NCBI RefSeq assembly: GCF_015291745.1
Contig: NZ_CP030059.1
Location: 5,979,501 to 6,043,500, forward strand
Direction of reading: 5' to 3'
From: Bradyrhizobium sp. CCBAU 53351
Lineage (GTDB): Bacteria > Pseudomonadota > Alphaproteobacteria > Rhizobiales > Xanthobacteraceae
DNA: 64,000 nucleotides
Numbering within the stretch: the stretch's first letter is position 1; each line of letters opens with the position of its first letter. Under the pieces are notes generated by a model. It saw nothing but the letters and a program-made list of their open reading frames with translations. It had not been told where the DNA came from and did no database searches. Of the stretch, positions 9,982 through 19,379 are shown piece by piece. A program made the translations under genes and the position numbers.

Positions 9982-10010
9982 TCCATACAATATTATCTTG
10001 CCTCCATACA
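9982..10010. promoter_or_regulatory. Candidate MocR-type operator: two direct repeats
   Basis: TCCATACA occurs at 9982-9989 and again at 10003-10010, 21 bp apart start to start, which places both on the same DNA face. Direct repeats in the intergenic region next to the regulator's own gene are the usual operator layout for MocR/GntR-aminotransferase regulators. Binding by the adjacent regulator is inference. Confidence 0.5.
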
Positions 10011-10035
10011 TTCAAAGGATATGGGCCTTAATTGC

Positions 10036-11406
10036 ATGGATTGGACTCCTACAATCTCGGAGCTCTCAGGGCCGCGCTACCAGCGCATCGTCGACGCCAT
10101 GGAAGCCGACATCGCCGCCGGCCGGCTGGTGCGCGGCCAGCAATTGCCGACGCAGCGCGCGCTGGCAAAGACGCTCGGCATCGACCTCACCACGGTGACG
10201 CGCGCCTATACCGAAGCGCGGCGACGCGGCATCATGGAGGCGCGGGTCGGACAGGGCTCGTTCGTGTCTGAGACCAGCGCGCGCCGCGCGGTCGACCTGC
10301 CGCATCCCGTCGCGATCGACCTGTCGATGAACGTGCCGCCGCATCCGCTGGAGGCGCAGCTCGACGAGCGCATCATCGCCGGGATGGATTTCATCCGCGC
10401 GCAATCGGGCCTGACGGCCTATCTCAACTACCAGCCGCCCGGCGGCAGCGCGCATGAGCGCGAGGTCGCCGCGCGCTGGATGCGTTCACGGGTGCCGCAC
10501 GCACAGGCCGACAGGCTCGTGATCTTTCCCGGCGCGCAGACGATCCTGTTCAACCTGCTTGCACAGCTTGCGCGGCCCGGCGACATCGTGCTGACGGAGC
10601 CGCTGACATTTCCCGGCATCAAGGCCGCGGCCGTGCAGCTCGGCGTCAAGCTCGTCGGCGTCGCCATGGATGATTGCGGCATCCTGCCAGATGCGCTGGC
10701 GAAGGCCTGCCGCGCGCACCGGCCCAAGGCCGTCTATCTCATTCCGACGCTGCACAATCCCACCACCGCGACGCTTTCCCCGGAGCGGCGCCGCGCCATC
10801 GCAAAGATCATCCGCGACGCCGACACGATCCTGATCGAGGACGACGCCTACGGCCTGCTCGACCGCTCGGCCTCGCCGATCGCGAACCTCATTCCGGAAC
10901 GGACGTATCTTGCAACCACGCTGTCGAAATGCATCGCGCCGGCGCTGCGCGTTGCCTATCTGGTGACGCCGGACGGCGACACGCAGCGGCAGATGCGCAC
11001 AGCCCTGCAGGCGACCGTGCAGATGCCGGCGCCGCTGATGGTCGCATTGGTGACGCATTGGATCGAGAGCGGCATTGCGGATCGCATCATCGCCGCCATC
11101 CGCAGCGAAGCGGTCGGCCGTCAGCAGCTCGCGCAACGCACGTTGAAGGGCTTCCAATTCCAGGCCAAGCCCGCCGCGCATCATCTGTGGCTGCGACTGC
11201 CCGAGGGCCGGCCCGACGTCGCCGCACATCTCTTGCGGAACGGACTTGCGGTGGTCGCCGGCGATGCTTTCACCGTCGACGGGACACCGCCGCATGCGGC
11301 GCGCGTCTCGCTCGGGGCGGCCCGGAACAGATCTGAATTGACGGAAGCGCTGCGCATTCTGGTCGGCGCGCTGCACAAGCCCGCCGACATCAGGCAGATC
11401 GTCTAA
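10036..11406 (+). CDS. MocR-type transcriptional regulator (GntR wHTH fused to PLP aminotransferase-like domain)
   Basis: 456 residues from the chosen start. An N-terminal GntR winged helix covers about residues 10-78 (QLPTQRALAKTLGIDLTTVTRAY), followed by a fold-type I aminotransferase-like domain. PLP contacts are conserved: N241 (HNPT), D270/Y272 (EDDAYG) and the Schiff-base lysine K298 (TTLSKCIAP). Such proteins normally act as DNA-binding sensors rather than enzymes. An alternative ATG 15 bp upstream (10021) exists, but its purine stretch is too close to serve as a ribosome-binding site. It is divergent from the DUF983 gene. The effector is unknown; no PdxST or GABA genes are nearby. Confidence 0.9.
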   Translation: MDWTPTISELSGPRYQRIVDAMEADIAAGRLVRGQQLPTQRALAKTLGIDLTTVTRAYTEARRRGIMEARVGQGSFVSETSARRAVDLPHPVAIDLSMNVPPHPLEAQLDERIIAGMDFIRAQSGLTAYLNYQPPGGSAHEREVAARWMRSRVPHAQADRLVIFPGAQTILFNLLAQLARPGDIVLTEPLTFPGIKAAAVQLGVKLVGVAMDDCGILPDALAKACRAHRPKAVYLIPTLHNPTTATLSPERRRAIAKIIRDADTILIEDDAYGLLDRSASPIANLIPERTYLATTLSKCIAPALRVAYLVTPDGDTQRQMRTALQATVQMPAPLMVALVTHWIESGIADRIIAAIRSEAVGRQQLAQRTLKGFQFQAKPAAHHLWLRLPEGRPDVAAHLLRNGLAVVAGDAFTVDGTPPHAARVSLGAARNRSELTEALRILVGALHKPADIRQIV

Positions 11407-11453
11407 AGCATGATCCGGAAAAGTGCGCAGCGGTTTTCCGAGAAGAACATGCT
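11407..11453. repeat. Short rhizobial-type palindromic element
   Basis: Inverted repeat with arms AGCATG...CGGAAAA (11407-11422) and TTTTCCG...CATGCT (11434-11453). From memory, closely similar AGCATGATCCGGAAAAGT elements are frequent in Bradyrhizobium and other rhizobial intergenic regions. Confidence 0.7.
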
Positions 11454-11466
11454 CAAACAACAACCT

Positions 11467-11500
11467 AAAGCGCGATGACGATTCATCCTCATCGCGCTTT
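11467..11500. terminator. Probable bidirectional terminator
   Basis: A perfect 12-bp stem AAAGCGCGATGA (11467-11478) and TCATCGCGCTTT (11489-11500) encloses a 10-nt loop, with A/T-rich ends on both strands. It lies between the convergent MocR-type gene and a small secreted-protein gene. Confidence 0.8.
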
Positions 11501-11503
11501 TGC

Positions 11504-11770
11504 TCATCGACGATGACGGCGATGGCCGGAGCGCACGGCCGGCACCGCGGGCGACGGATAGGCCTGCGACGCGTAAGCATCATTGGGCGCTCCCTGCCGG
11601 CCAAGAGCCGCACGTGCGGCAGGTGTGAGCTGGCCGCCATTCAGCACGTCGCGGTCGGGATGCGCGGCCTGATAGGCCGCAGGCTCGGACAACTGCGCCT
11701 GGGCCATTGTCGGCATCAACGCCGTCGCCGACACTAGCGCTGCCGCAATGGCAATCTTGGTGCGGGTCAT
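11504..11770 (-). CDS. Small exported protein of unknown function
   Basis: An 88-residue protein with a clear Sec signal peptide: basic start MTRTK, hydrophobic core IAIAAALVSATALM and a probable cleavage after AQA (about residue 26). The mature part is short, rich in Ala, Pro and Tyr (HPDRDVLNGGQLTPA), with a basic tail RSGHRRHRR. The second of two ATG codons is chosen because GGAG lies 7 nt upstream. I do not recognise a domain. It is probably periplasmic; function unknown. Confidence 0.65.
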   Translation of the reverse strand: MTRTKIAIAAALVSATALMPTMAQAQLSEPAAYQAAHPDRDVLNGGQLTPAARAALGRQGAPNDAYASQAYPSPAVPAVRSGHRRHRR

Positions 11771-11988
11771 GGTCATTCTCCATCATCGCGTTCGGGGCCG
11801 AGCCGATGATCACGCCAGATAGCGGCCCGAATTGAAGTACGACCGTCATGTAGGCGCGTCTTCCGCGAATGCCCGATGCCGCAGATCACGCCTGCGTGCA
11901 GCATGGATTGACCTGCACGGCAGCAAGCGTGCTATGCGAGCCGGAGCGATCAACTATTCGGGATCGCCACCGCGAAGAGGACAATCCG

Positions 11989-12732
11989 TTGGAAACGCTC
12001 ACCTATGTCCTGCTGCTGTTCGGCGCGCTTGCCGGGGGCTTCGTTTCGGGGCTGGCAGGGTTCGGCACGGCGTTGATGGCGCTCGGCATCTGGCTCTACG
12101 TGCTGCCGCCCTCGCTCGCGGTACCCCTGGTGCTGATCTGCTCTGTGATCGCGCAGACCTCGACCTTGCCCTCGATGTGGAAGAGCTTCGATCTCTCGCT
12201 GGTCTGGCCCTTCCTGATCGGAGGGCTGATCGGCGTGCCGCTGGGGACCATGCTGATCGCCTCGGCCGATCCCAAAGTGTTCAAGCTGAGCGTCGGCGTT
12301 CTGATTCTGATCTTCTCGACGGCGCTCTATCTGAACAAGAGGCCGCTCGCCGTCACGTTCGGCGGCCGCATCGCCGACGGTGCGGTCGGCTTTGCCGGCG
12401 GCATTCTTGGCGGCCTCGCCGGCTTGTCAGGGCCGCTGCCGATCCTGTGGGCCAACATCCGCGGCTGGAACAAGCACGAGCGCCGCGGCATCTTCCAGCT
12501 ATTCAATTTCACGGTGCTGGCCACCGCGCTGGTGCTGCAAGCCGCATCGGGTCTCGTCGAACTCAAAGTGGTCTGGCTCGCACTGGTCGCCTTTCCCTGC
12601 ACCTTGATCGGCGCCTGGGCCGGCGCGCGCGTCTATCACGCCCTCAACGACAAGCATTTTGGCGATGTCGTGCTCGGCCTGTTGTTCCTGTCGGGCCTCA
12701 CTCTCGTCTGGAATAGTCTCGGCGCGCTTTAG
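11989..12732 (+). CDS. TauE/SafE-type sulfite or organosulfonate exporter family protein
   Basis: A 247-residue polytopic membrane protein with about eight hydrophobic segments in two similar halves; GLAGFGTAL near the start and FAGGILGGLAGLSGPLPI in the second half are typical of the TSUP/TauE family. Substrate cannot be deduced. The start is TTG at 11989-11991, preceded by GAAGAGGA at 7-nt spacing; the longer upstream frame would add a non-hydrophobic, unconvincing tail. It converges on the O-antigen-ligase-like gene with a 4-bp tail overlap. Confidence 0.85.
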   Translation: METLTYVLLLFGALAGGFVSGLAGFGTALMALGIWLYVLPPSLAVPLVLICSVIAQTSTLPSMWKSFDLSLVWPFLIGGLIGVPLGTMLIASADPKVFKLSVGVLILIFSTALYLNKRPLAVTFGGRIADGAVGFAGGILGGLAGLSGPLPILWANIRGWNKHERRGIFQLFNFTVLATALVLQAASGLVELKVVWLALVAFPCTLIGAWAGARVYHALNDKHFGDVVLGLLFLSGLTLVWNSLGAL

Positions 12733-14003
12733 CTCTGCCTTCGCTTCGCGGCGAGCGCCATGCCGCCGGCGACACCGACGCCGAGCACGTAGATCCAGCC
12801 CGCTGTGAAGTCGAACAAATGGGTGTTGAACAGCGAGGTCAGCATGTTCTGCACCACGACCAGCAGGCCGATCCAGGACGCGAGCCCCTCGCCGCGAAAC
12901 AGCGCGAGATGCGCAAGCCAGAGCGCGTAGAGAATCAGCACACCAACGACACCCCATTGCACGGCCGCACTGAGGGTCTGGTTGTGCGGATTGCTGACGA
13001 TCTCCCCGCGCAGCGGATCCATCTCCGCATCGACAGCCACGCTTGTGAACAGGGCGCGGATCGATCCGGTGCCATGGCCGATCAGCGGCGCATCGGCGAT
13101 GAAGCCAAGGGACTTCCGCCAATATTCCAGACGCGAGCCCATGCCGCTGACCTGACTGTCCTGCACGCTCATCTCATAGTCGGCCTGGAACTTCGCAACC
13201 GTCATGCGCAGATGCGGTGACGCGACAAAGAGCAGCACGGCCAGCAGTCCCATCGCGCCGGCGGCAAGCAGCGCCGTACGCAGGCGCAGATGCAGCAGCG
13301 CGAAGAGCAGAACCAGGATCGGCAGCGTCACGAGCGCCGTGCGCGAGACCACGACGAAGATCATGTTGGCGAGGAATCCGGCCGCGAGGCCTGCGAACAA
13401 CGCCGCGCTGCGTGAGCGACCTTGTCGCAGCAGCGACACGACCGGATAGACCAGCGCGAGCGCGCAGAGCGCGAATTCCTGGCTCTGGTCGATATAGTTG
13501 CGCACCGCGATCCCGCTTTCGACCTTGTAGGGCCCACGCGACAGATAGAGCTTCAGCGAGAGCGCGGGGTCGATGGCGACGGCAAATGAATAGAGCATCA
13601 AGGCGGTGCAGGACGCCAGGAACGCGGCAAACACCCAGCCGCCATAGGGCCAGCGCTCGAACTGGTAGATCAGAAGCGGGATGACCAGCAGCTTCGCGGC
13701 CGGTCCGAGGGCGTGGATTCGCTCCGGCCATGGCGCATCCGACCAGAGCATGCCCAAGCCGGCGAGCGCGACCAGCGCGATCGGCAGCAGGCAGATCGGG
13801 CGAAGCAGCGAACGCGGAAATGCGCGGAGATCGAGGAACGCGAACGCGATCAGCCAGGGTATCAGCGCGAAGGTCAGCCCGGTCGTGGTCCACGGCAGCA
13901 GCAGCGCGATCAGCGCGACGAAGCGGGCCGGCGTGCGGTAGCGCGCCGCCCAGATCGCGGCGAGCCATGACACCCGCCGCTGCTCGTTGGTCGCTCCGGT
14001 CAT
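12729..14003 (-). CDS. O-antigen ligase (Wzy_C/WaaL) family membrane protein
   Basis: 424 residues with about ten to twelve transmembrane segments and a large periplasmic loop typical of Wzy_C proteins. The loop carries SGMGSRLEYWRKSL, PLIGHGTGSIRALF and the conserved NPHNQTL, where the histidine is functionally important in WaaL-type ligases. The protein may ligate or polymerise a surface polysaccharide in the periplasm. No glycan biosynthesis genes flank it, so the substrate is open. Confidence 0.85.
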   Translation of the reverse strand: MTGATNEQRRVSWLAAIWAARYRTPARFVALIALLLPWTTTGLTFALIPWLIAFAFLDLRAFPRSLLRPICLLPIALVALAGLGMLWSDAPWPERIHALGPAAKLLVIPLLIYQFERWPYGGWVFAAFLASCTALMLYSFAVAIDPALSLKLYLSRGPYKVESGIAVRNYIDQSQEFALCALALVYPVVSLLRQGRSRSAALFAGLAAGFLANMIFVVVSRTALVTLPILVLLFALLHLRLRTALLAAGAMGLLAVLLFVASPHLRMTVAKFQADYEMSVQDSQVSGMGSRLEYWRKSLGFIADAPLIGHGTGSIRALFTSVAVDAEMDPLRGEIVSNPHNQTLSAAVQWGVVGVLILYALWLAHLALFRGEGLASWIGLLVVVQNMLTSLFNTHLFDFTAGWIYVLGVGVAGGMALAAKRRQS

Positions 14004-14018
14004 TGGCCCGTCTGCAGC

Positions 14019-14062
14019 CCGTCATCCCGCCGTCCGGCAAATTAGCCGGAGCAGCCGGGATG
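14019..14062. repeat. Inverted repeat between MATE and O-antigen ligase genes
   Basis: CATCCCG plus GTCCGGC pair with GCCGGA plus CCGGGATG around the A/T-rich loop AAATTA. It could act as a terminator or mRNA-stabilising hairpin downstream of the MATE gene. Confidence 0.5.
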
Positions 14063-14074
14063 GAACAAGCCGCG

Positions 14075-15481
14075 TTACGCAGGCTCGCGGGCGAGAGGCG
14101 CAATGGCTTCGGGGCTCTCCGGCCCTGGAGCCTTCTCCAGCGGCGCCGGCGCCAAGCGCTTTGCGAGCTCGCGGTGCAGCAGCCACAGGCTCAAGCCCGC
14201 CTGCAACATCGTCGCCGCGACCGAGAGGTACCAGACGTACTCCATGCGAAAGCCCGGGTGCGTCGAGAGCCAGATCGCCGGCAGCGAGTAGGTGAACACG
14301 CGCGACGCCGAGGTCAAAAGCACCGGCTTGGTGTTGCCGAGGGCCTGGAACATGCTCGAGCAGGTGAAGATCAGCCCCTGCGCGATCATGTTGAGCGAGA
14401 TGATCCGCAGAAACAGATAGGCGATCTCCATGGTCTCGCGGTCGTTCGAGAATCCGCCGAGCAGCAGCTCCGGCTTCACCTGGGCAAGGATCATGAAGCC
14501 GGCCATCACGGTCGTGACGATCAAGGCCGCCTTGACGAAGGTTTCCCGCACGCGCGCGGCGTTGGCAGCGCCGACGTTCTGGCCGGCGATCGGCCCGGCC
14601 GCCAGCCCGACCGCGAGCGCAGGCATGTTGATCAGGCCGAGCACGCGCTGCCCGATGCCGAAGCCGGCCTGCGCCGCCGCGCCGAAATCGCGCAGCACGT
14701 AATAGACCACCGCCATGAAGATGAACATCATCGCGAACTCGCCGCCGGCGGGCAGGCCGACATTGAGAATGCGCTTCAGATGGCGCGGTTGCGGACGCCA
14801 CTGCGCTGCGTTGAACGCGACGTAGCGCTCGACCTTGCGGAAATAGGCCAGCAGCATCAGCGCGCCGATGGCGACCGCGATCGAGCTCGCCAGACCCGCA
14901 CCGGCCACCCCGAGCGCATGGCCGGTGCCCCAGCCCGTGATCAGAACCGGCGCCAGGACGATATTGATGGCTACGGCGAACGTCTGCACCAGCATGACGG
15001 GACGAACAATACCGGTCGCACGCAACGCCGATCCCATCACCTGCGTCGCGAACTGCAGCGCGAGCGCCGGCATGAACCACAGCAGGTAAGTGGTCCCCGC
15101 CTCGATCGTGGCCTGGTCCGCGGCAATCGCATGCATATAGGCGCGCGACAGCGCGGCACCCGCAACCAGGGTCGACAGTCCGAACAGCACCGACAGCATC
15201 ATCGCCTGATTGAAGATCAGGTTCGCATCCGTCCGGTCCTTGCGTCCCACGGCATGCGCGATCAGCGCCACCGCGCCGACGCCAAGCACCTGCATCAGCC
15301 CGTTGACGAGGAAGCCGGCGTTGCCGGCCGCGGCAACGCCGGCGACGGCCGCATCACCCAGGCCCGACACGAAATAGAGATCGACCAGCTGGCAGATCAT
15401 GATCGTGACCATGCCGACCATGATCGGCGGCGCCATGACCAGGATGTGTCTCACGATGGAGCCGTTCGTCAGGTCTTTCAT
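14075..15481 (-). CDS. MATE family efflux transporter
   Basis: A 468-residue inner-membrane protein with about twelve transmembrane segments in two homologous bundles, matching the multidrug and toxic-compound extrusion family. Recognisable stretches include LVDLYFVSGLGDAAVAG in the first bundle and GLAAGPIAGQNVGAANAARV in the second. Such transporters use Na+ or H+ gradients to export cationic drugs or metabolites. It lies 68 bp downstream of an ABC exporter on the same strand, with a hairpin between, so the two may share a transcript. Confidence 0.9.
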   Translation of the reverse strand: MKDLTNGSIVRHILVMAPPIMVGMVTIMICQLVDLYFVSGLGDAAVAGVAAAGNAGFLVNGLMQVLGVGAVALIAHAVGRKDRTDANLIFNQAMMLSVLFGLSTLVAGAALSRAYMHAIAADQATIEAGTTYLLWFMPALALQFATQVMGSALRATGIVRPVMLVQTFAVAINIVLAPVLITGWGTGHALGVAGAGLASSIAVAIGALMLLAYFRKVERYVAFNAAQWRPQPRHLKRILNVGLPAGGEFAMMFIFMAVVYYVLRDFGAAAQAGFGIGQRVLGLINMPALAVGLAAGPIAGQNVGAANAARVRETFVKAALIVTTVMAGFMILAQVKPELLLGGFSNDRETMEIAYLFLRIISLNMIAQGLIFTCSSMFQALGNTKPVLLTSASRVFTYSLPAIWLSTHPGFRMEYVWYLSVAATMLQAGLSLWLLHRELAKRLAPAPLEKAPGPESPEAIAPLAREPA

Positions 15482-15513
15482 GTCATTCGGTCCTTGACGT
15501 AGTCCCTGGCGCC

Positions 15514-15544
15514 GCGGCAGCGGGACGTTTCACCCCGCTGCCGC
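15514..15544. terminator. Hairpin between ABC exporter and MATE genes
   Basis: A perfect 11-bp stem GCGGCAGCGGG (15514-15524) and CCCGCTGCCGC (15534-15544) with a 9-nt loop. There is no T-run, so it may be a partial terminator or a processing or stability hairpin. Confidence 0.5.
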
Positions 15545-15549
15545 ACGCC

Positions 15550-17349
15550 TCATTCCGCTGCCGCGATATGCCCGAGCTCAACCACCTGCCGCTCGAACAG
15601 GCCGCGATAGATGCCGCCCGGCTTGCCCGCCAGCAGAGCATGCGTGCCCTGCTCGACGATCTCGCCGCGGTCGAACACCAGGATTCGATCGAGGCTCCGC
15701 ACCGTTGACAGCCGGTGCGCAATCACGATCGAGGTGCGGCCCTTCATCAACCGCTCCATCGCCTGCTGGATCAGCGCCTCCGATTCCGAATCCAGGCTCG
15801 AGGTCGCCTCGTCCAGGATCAGCACCGGTGCATCCGCCAGGAACGCACGCGCCAGCGCCACGCGTTGCCGCTCGCCGCCCGACAGTTTCACGCCGCGCTC
15901 GCCGACCAGGGTGCCGTAGCCCTTCGGCAGACGCAGGATGAAGTCGTGCGCGTTCGCCAGCCGCGCCGCCTGCTCGACCGCCTCGAGGCTGGCACCTGGC
16001 CGGCCGTAGGCGATGTTCTCGGCGAGCGAGCGGTGAAACAGGATCGGGTCCTGCTGCACGATCGCGATCTGGCTGCGCAACGATTGCTGCGTGGCGAGCG
16101 CGATGTCCTGCCCGTCGATCAGCACGCGGCCGCCGCTGACGTCGTAGAGCCGCTGCACCAGCTTGACGAAGGTGGTCTTGCCGGAGCCGGAGCGTCCGAC
16201 GAGGCCCACGCGTTCGCCGGCCCGGATCGTCACCGAGAGCCCGTCGTACAGCGGCGTGCGATGACCGCCATAGTGGAACGTGACGTCGTCGAACACGATC
16301 TCGCCGCCCTCGATCGCGATCGGCCGCGCGTTCCTGGCATCCGAAATTCCGATCGGCTCGTCGTGGATCGCCACCAGCTCCTCCATGTCGTTGACCGAGC
16401 GCTGGAGGTTGTTGATGTGCATGCCGACGTCGCGCAGATAAGCGTGGATGACGTAGTAGCTGGTGAGCACATAGGTGACGTCGCCGGGCGAGGCATGCCC
16501 GGACATCCACAGCAGCACCGAACCGCCGATCACGGACCCCCGCAGGCACAGCAACAGCGAGAGCTGCGCCATGGCGGTGTAGTTGTAGCGATACCAGGTC
16601 CGCCGCACCCGCACGCGCCAGCGGTTGATGACGCGGGCGAGCCGTGCGTCTTCGCGCAGCTCGGCGCCGAAGGATTTCACCACCGCATTGCAGGTCAACG
16701 CATCCGCCAGCGTGCCGCCGACCTTGGTGTCCCAGGCATTGGAGACACGCGCGGCCGGCGCGATGTAGCGGGTCGAGAACAGCACCGTCATCGTGACATA
16801 GACAAGCGCGCCGAGCGCGATCACCGCGCCGAGCGAAGCCCAGTGCACGCCGAGCAGGATCATCGATCCGATCAGCACCACCAGCGAGGGCAGCAGGGCC
16901 AGCAGGATGGTGTCGTTCAACAGATCGACCGCCCACATGCCGCGGGTGACCTTGCGCACCGTGGAACCGGCGAAGGAATTGGCGTGCCAGTCGGTCGAGA
17001 AGCGCTGCACGCGCAGGAAAGCATCCTGCGCCAGGTCGGACATGATCTTCAGCGTGAACGGTACGATGGCCTGAAGGCCGATGAGCCGCAGCATCATCGA
17101 GGCCGCGCCCAGCGCCACGATCGCGCCGAAGGCCACCAGCGCCGCGTGGCGCGCCTCCAGATCGGACGGGCCGCGCGTCAGCGCATCGATCAGGTGTCCG
17201 GAGAACACCGGCATGAACAGGTCGGCGGCGGTCGCCCCCAACAGGCCGACGACGATGACGAGCGTGCGCGCCGGCTGCTTCAGCCAGTGCCGAAATACGA
17301 AGGGCAGCACCACGCGAATTGCGGCGGGTTTCTTGGACAGAGAGGTCAT
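15550..17349 (-). CDS. ABC transporter, fused permease and ATPase (exporter type)
   Basis: A 599-residue half-transporter: a six-helix ABC membrane domain (about residues 25-310) followed by the nucleotide-binding domain. Visible motifs are Walker A GRSGSGKTT, Q-loop IVQQDP, signature LSGGERQRVALARA, Walker B VLILDEATSSLD and H-loop IVIAHRLS. It should function as a homodimer in the inner membrane exporting a lipid or drug-like substrate. It resembles the MsbA/multidrug group but substrate cannot be read from sequence. A MATE transporter lies downstream. Confidence 0.92.
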   Translation of the reverse strand: MTSLSKKPAAIRVVLPFVFRHWLKQPARTLVIVVGLLGATAADLFMPVFSGHLIDALTRGPSDLEARHAALVAFGAIVALGAASMMLRLIGLQAIVPFTLKIMSDLAQDAFLRVQRFSTDWHANSFAGSTVRKVTRGMWAVDLLNDTILLALLPSLVVLIGSMILLGVHWASLGAVIALGALVYVTMTVLFSTRYIAPAARVSNAWDTKVGGTLADALTCNAVVKSFGAELREDARLARVINRWRVRVRRTWYRYNYTAMAQLSLLLCLRGSVIGGSVLLWMSGHASPGDVTYVLTSYYVIHAYLRDVGMHINNLQRSVNDMEELVAIHDEPIGISDARNARPIAIEGGEIVFDDVTFHYGGHRTPLYDGLSVTIRAGERVGLVGRSGSGKTTFVKLVQRLYDVSGGRVLIDGQDIALATQQSLRSQIAIVQQDPILFHRSLAENIAYGRPGASLEAVEQAARLANAHDFILRLPKGYGTLVGERGVKLSGGERQRVALARAFLADAPVLILDEATSSLDSESEALIQQAMERLMKGRTSIVIAHRLSTVRSLDRILVFDRGEIVEQGTHALLAGKPGGIYRGLFERQVVELGHIAAAE

Positions 17350-17762
17350 GACATCATCCAGCCGCCTCTGGGGCAGGCCGGCTCCATCGATGGACGCAAA
17401 CCGGCCGCGAGGGCCGAGGCGGCGTCACCTAAGATTGATTTTGACTTGGGAAGCGGAGCGATCGGGACACAAAACCCAATCGAAGCTGGCGGAAAGGACC
17501 TCTAGGAGGTCGAGCACATACCGAGCCAGGACATCATCGACGACATCATCGAGCGCGGGCGTACGATCTGCGAATGCGACGAAATCATGCAAATCCTCCC
17601 GGTTCGATTGAATGAGGTGCGCTTTATAGATGTGCAATCCGCGTTTTGCAACGGGGCTCGCGTGAGATCACGGATGAGTGTTGCATTTTGGTGCGGAGGT
17701 CGCGCGGAGCGCATTGCCCTGGCGGATGACACCGAATGTGTGGCTCACCAACCATATGGCGA
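17350..17762. other. 413-bp intergenic region, mostly featureless
   Basis: It lies upstream of the ABC exporter and downstream of the DHA2 efflux gene. It is visibly less GC-rich than the flanking genes. Apart from one doubtful short reading frame (listed separately) I see no RNA gene, repeat or clear terminator. It should hold the ABC exporter promoter. Confidence 0.4.
17425..17637 (-). CDS. Doubtful small ORF (70 residues)
   Basis: A minus-strand frame with an acidic, helix-like composition in its first ~48 residues (REDLHDFVAFADRTPALDDV, VVDDVLARY, LDLLEVL), looking more protein-like than random. No ribosome-binding site precedes the ATG and the C-terminal third looks like noise. It may be a decayed gene fragment or chance. 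Confidence 0.25.
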   Translation of the reverse strand: MHIYKAHLIQSNREDLHDFVAFADRTPALDDVVDDVLARYVLDLLEVLSASFDWVLCPDRSASQVKINLR

Positions 17763-19346
17763 TCAGTGCGCGTCGCCGCCGCCGGTCAACGAGGCCGGCT
17801 TGTTCAGCAGCGTCACCAGCAGGCTGAGGCCGAGATAGAACAGCGTCAGGATGAAGAAGGCGTCGCCGAAGCTAATCACCACGGCTTGGCGGTGCACGAG
17901 CTGCGAGAGCTGCTTCATCGCCATCAGCGTGGAATCGCCGAGCCCCTGGAACTTCTGCATGAACATGGTCAGGGTTTCGGTCGCGGTCGCGTTGCCCCAG
18001 GTCACGCGCTCCTGCAGGCGCGTGATGTGCAGATCGGTGCGGTCGTTGAGCACGGTGTTGATGACGGCGAGGCCGACCGCGCCGCCGAGGTTGCGCATCA
18101 GGTTGAACAGGCCCGAGGCGTTCTTCACCTTGTCCGGCGCGAGCGTACCGAGCGCGATGTTGTTGGTCGGCACCATCGCGAACATCATGCCGATGCCGCG
18201 CAGGATCTGCGGCACCAGCAGCTCGTAGAAATCGTAGTCGCGCGTGATCCACGTCATCTGGTAGGAGCCGATCGCGAACACGACGAGGCCGAATGCGATC
18301 ATGTAGCGCATGTCGAACTTCACCATGAGGCGGCCGACCAGCGGCGCGACCAGGAACATGGTGATGCCGGAGACGAACATGGTCTCGCCGATCATCAGCG
18401 CGCTGTAGCCGCGCACTTCGGCGAGATAGCGCGGATAGATGTAGGTCAGGCCATAGAGGCCGATACCGATGCAGAATTGCAAGAGGCAGCCGATCGCGAA
18501 ATTGCGGTTGGAGAAGGTCCGCAAATTGACGATCGGCTCGGCCGCCGTGAAGACGCGCCAGAAGAAGGCGATCGCCGAGATGCCGCAGATCCACGCGCAG
18601 ATCGCGACCGAGGCGTCCTGCATCCACTCATATTGCGGCCCCTCCTCCAGCACATATTCTAGCGCGCCGAGGAAGCCGGCCATGAACAACAGGCCCCACC
18701 AGTCGAAGCGGTCGAGCAGCTCGAAATGCGGCTCGTCGAAATCGACCAGCGCCAACACGCCGACGGTGATGCCGATGCCGGGCACGACGTTGATGAAAAA
18801 CAGCCAGTTCCACGACATCAGGTCGGTGATGTAGCCGCCGACCGTCGGGCCGATCGTGGGAGCGAGGGTCGCGACAAGCCCGATGATGGGGCCGACGATG
18901 TGGAATTTCGATCGCGGGAAGACGGTATAGGCCGAGGCGAACACCGTCGGGATCATGCCGGCGCCCAAAAATCCCTGCAGCGCGCGCCAGAGAATCATCT
19001 CCTCGATGGTGGTGGCAAAGCCGCAGAGCAGGCTCGAGGCGGTGAAGCCGGCCGCCGAGATCGCGAACAGCAGCCGCGTGCCGAAGGCGCGCGACAGGAA
19101 TCCCGACAACGGAATGGCGATGACCTCCGCGATCAGATAGGCGGTCTGCACCCAGGAGACTTCGCTGGAGCTCGCCGACAGTCCGGCCTGGATCTCGCTG
19201 AGGGACGCCGAGACGATCTGGATGTCCAGAATCGACATGAACATCCCGAACACCATGATGATGAAGGCGAACAGCCGCTTCGGCGCGATGCGCTCCGAAG
19301 CAGGATCCGCCATCATGGCAGGTGAAGCGGTGGTGGCGTTGGCCAT
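17763..19346 (-). CDS. DHA2 family multidrug efflux MFS transporter (EmrB-like)
   Basis: A 527-residue inner-membrane protein with 14 predicted transmembrane segments. Family features include FMSILDIQIVSASL in TM1, WVQTAYLIAEVIAIPLSG in TM2 and the motif-C-like GPTVGGYITD. In EmrAB-type pumps it pairs with a periplasmic adaptor and an outer-membrane channel to expel hydrophobic toxins with the proton gradient. It is encoded 33 bp downstream of its adaptor gene in the same operon, under the TetR operator at 20770-20792. No outer-membrane factor gene is present, so TolC is presumably encoded elsewhere. Confidence 0.93.
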   Translation of the reverse strand: MANATTASPAMMADPASERIAPKRLFAFIIMVFGMFMSILDIQIVSASLSEIQAGLSASSSEVSWVQTAYLIAEVIAIPLSGFLSRAFGTRLLFAISAAGFTASSLLCGFATTIEEMILWRALQGFLGAGMIPTVFASAYTVFPRSKFHIVGPIIGLVATLAPTIGPTVGGYITDLMSWNWLFFINVVPGIGITVGVLALVDFDEPHFELLDRFDWWGLLFMAGFLGALEYVLEEGPQYEWMQDASVAICAWICGISAIAFFWRVFTAAEPIVNLRTFSNRNFAIGCLLQFCIGIGLYGLTYIYPRYLAEVRGYSALMIGETMFVSGITMFLVAPLVGRLMVKFDMRYMIAFGLVVFAIGSYQMTWITRDYDFYELLVPQILRGIGMMFAMVPTNNIALGTLAPDKVKNASGLFNLMRNLGGAVGLAVINTVLNDRTDLHITRLQERVTWGNATATETLTMFMQKFQGLGDSTLMAMKQLSQLVHRQAVVISFGDAFFILTLFYLGLSLLVTLLNKPASLTGGGDAH

Positions 19347-19379
19347 GGTCGTCCGACCTCGCAGCGCTGGGATCGCGAT

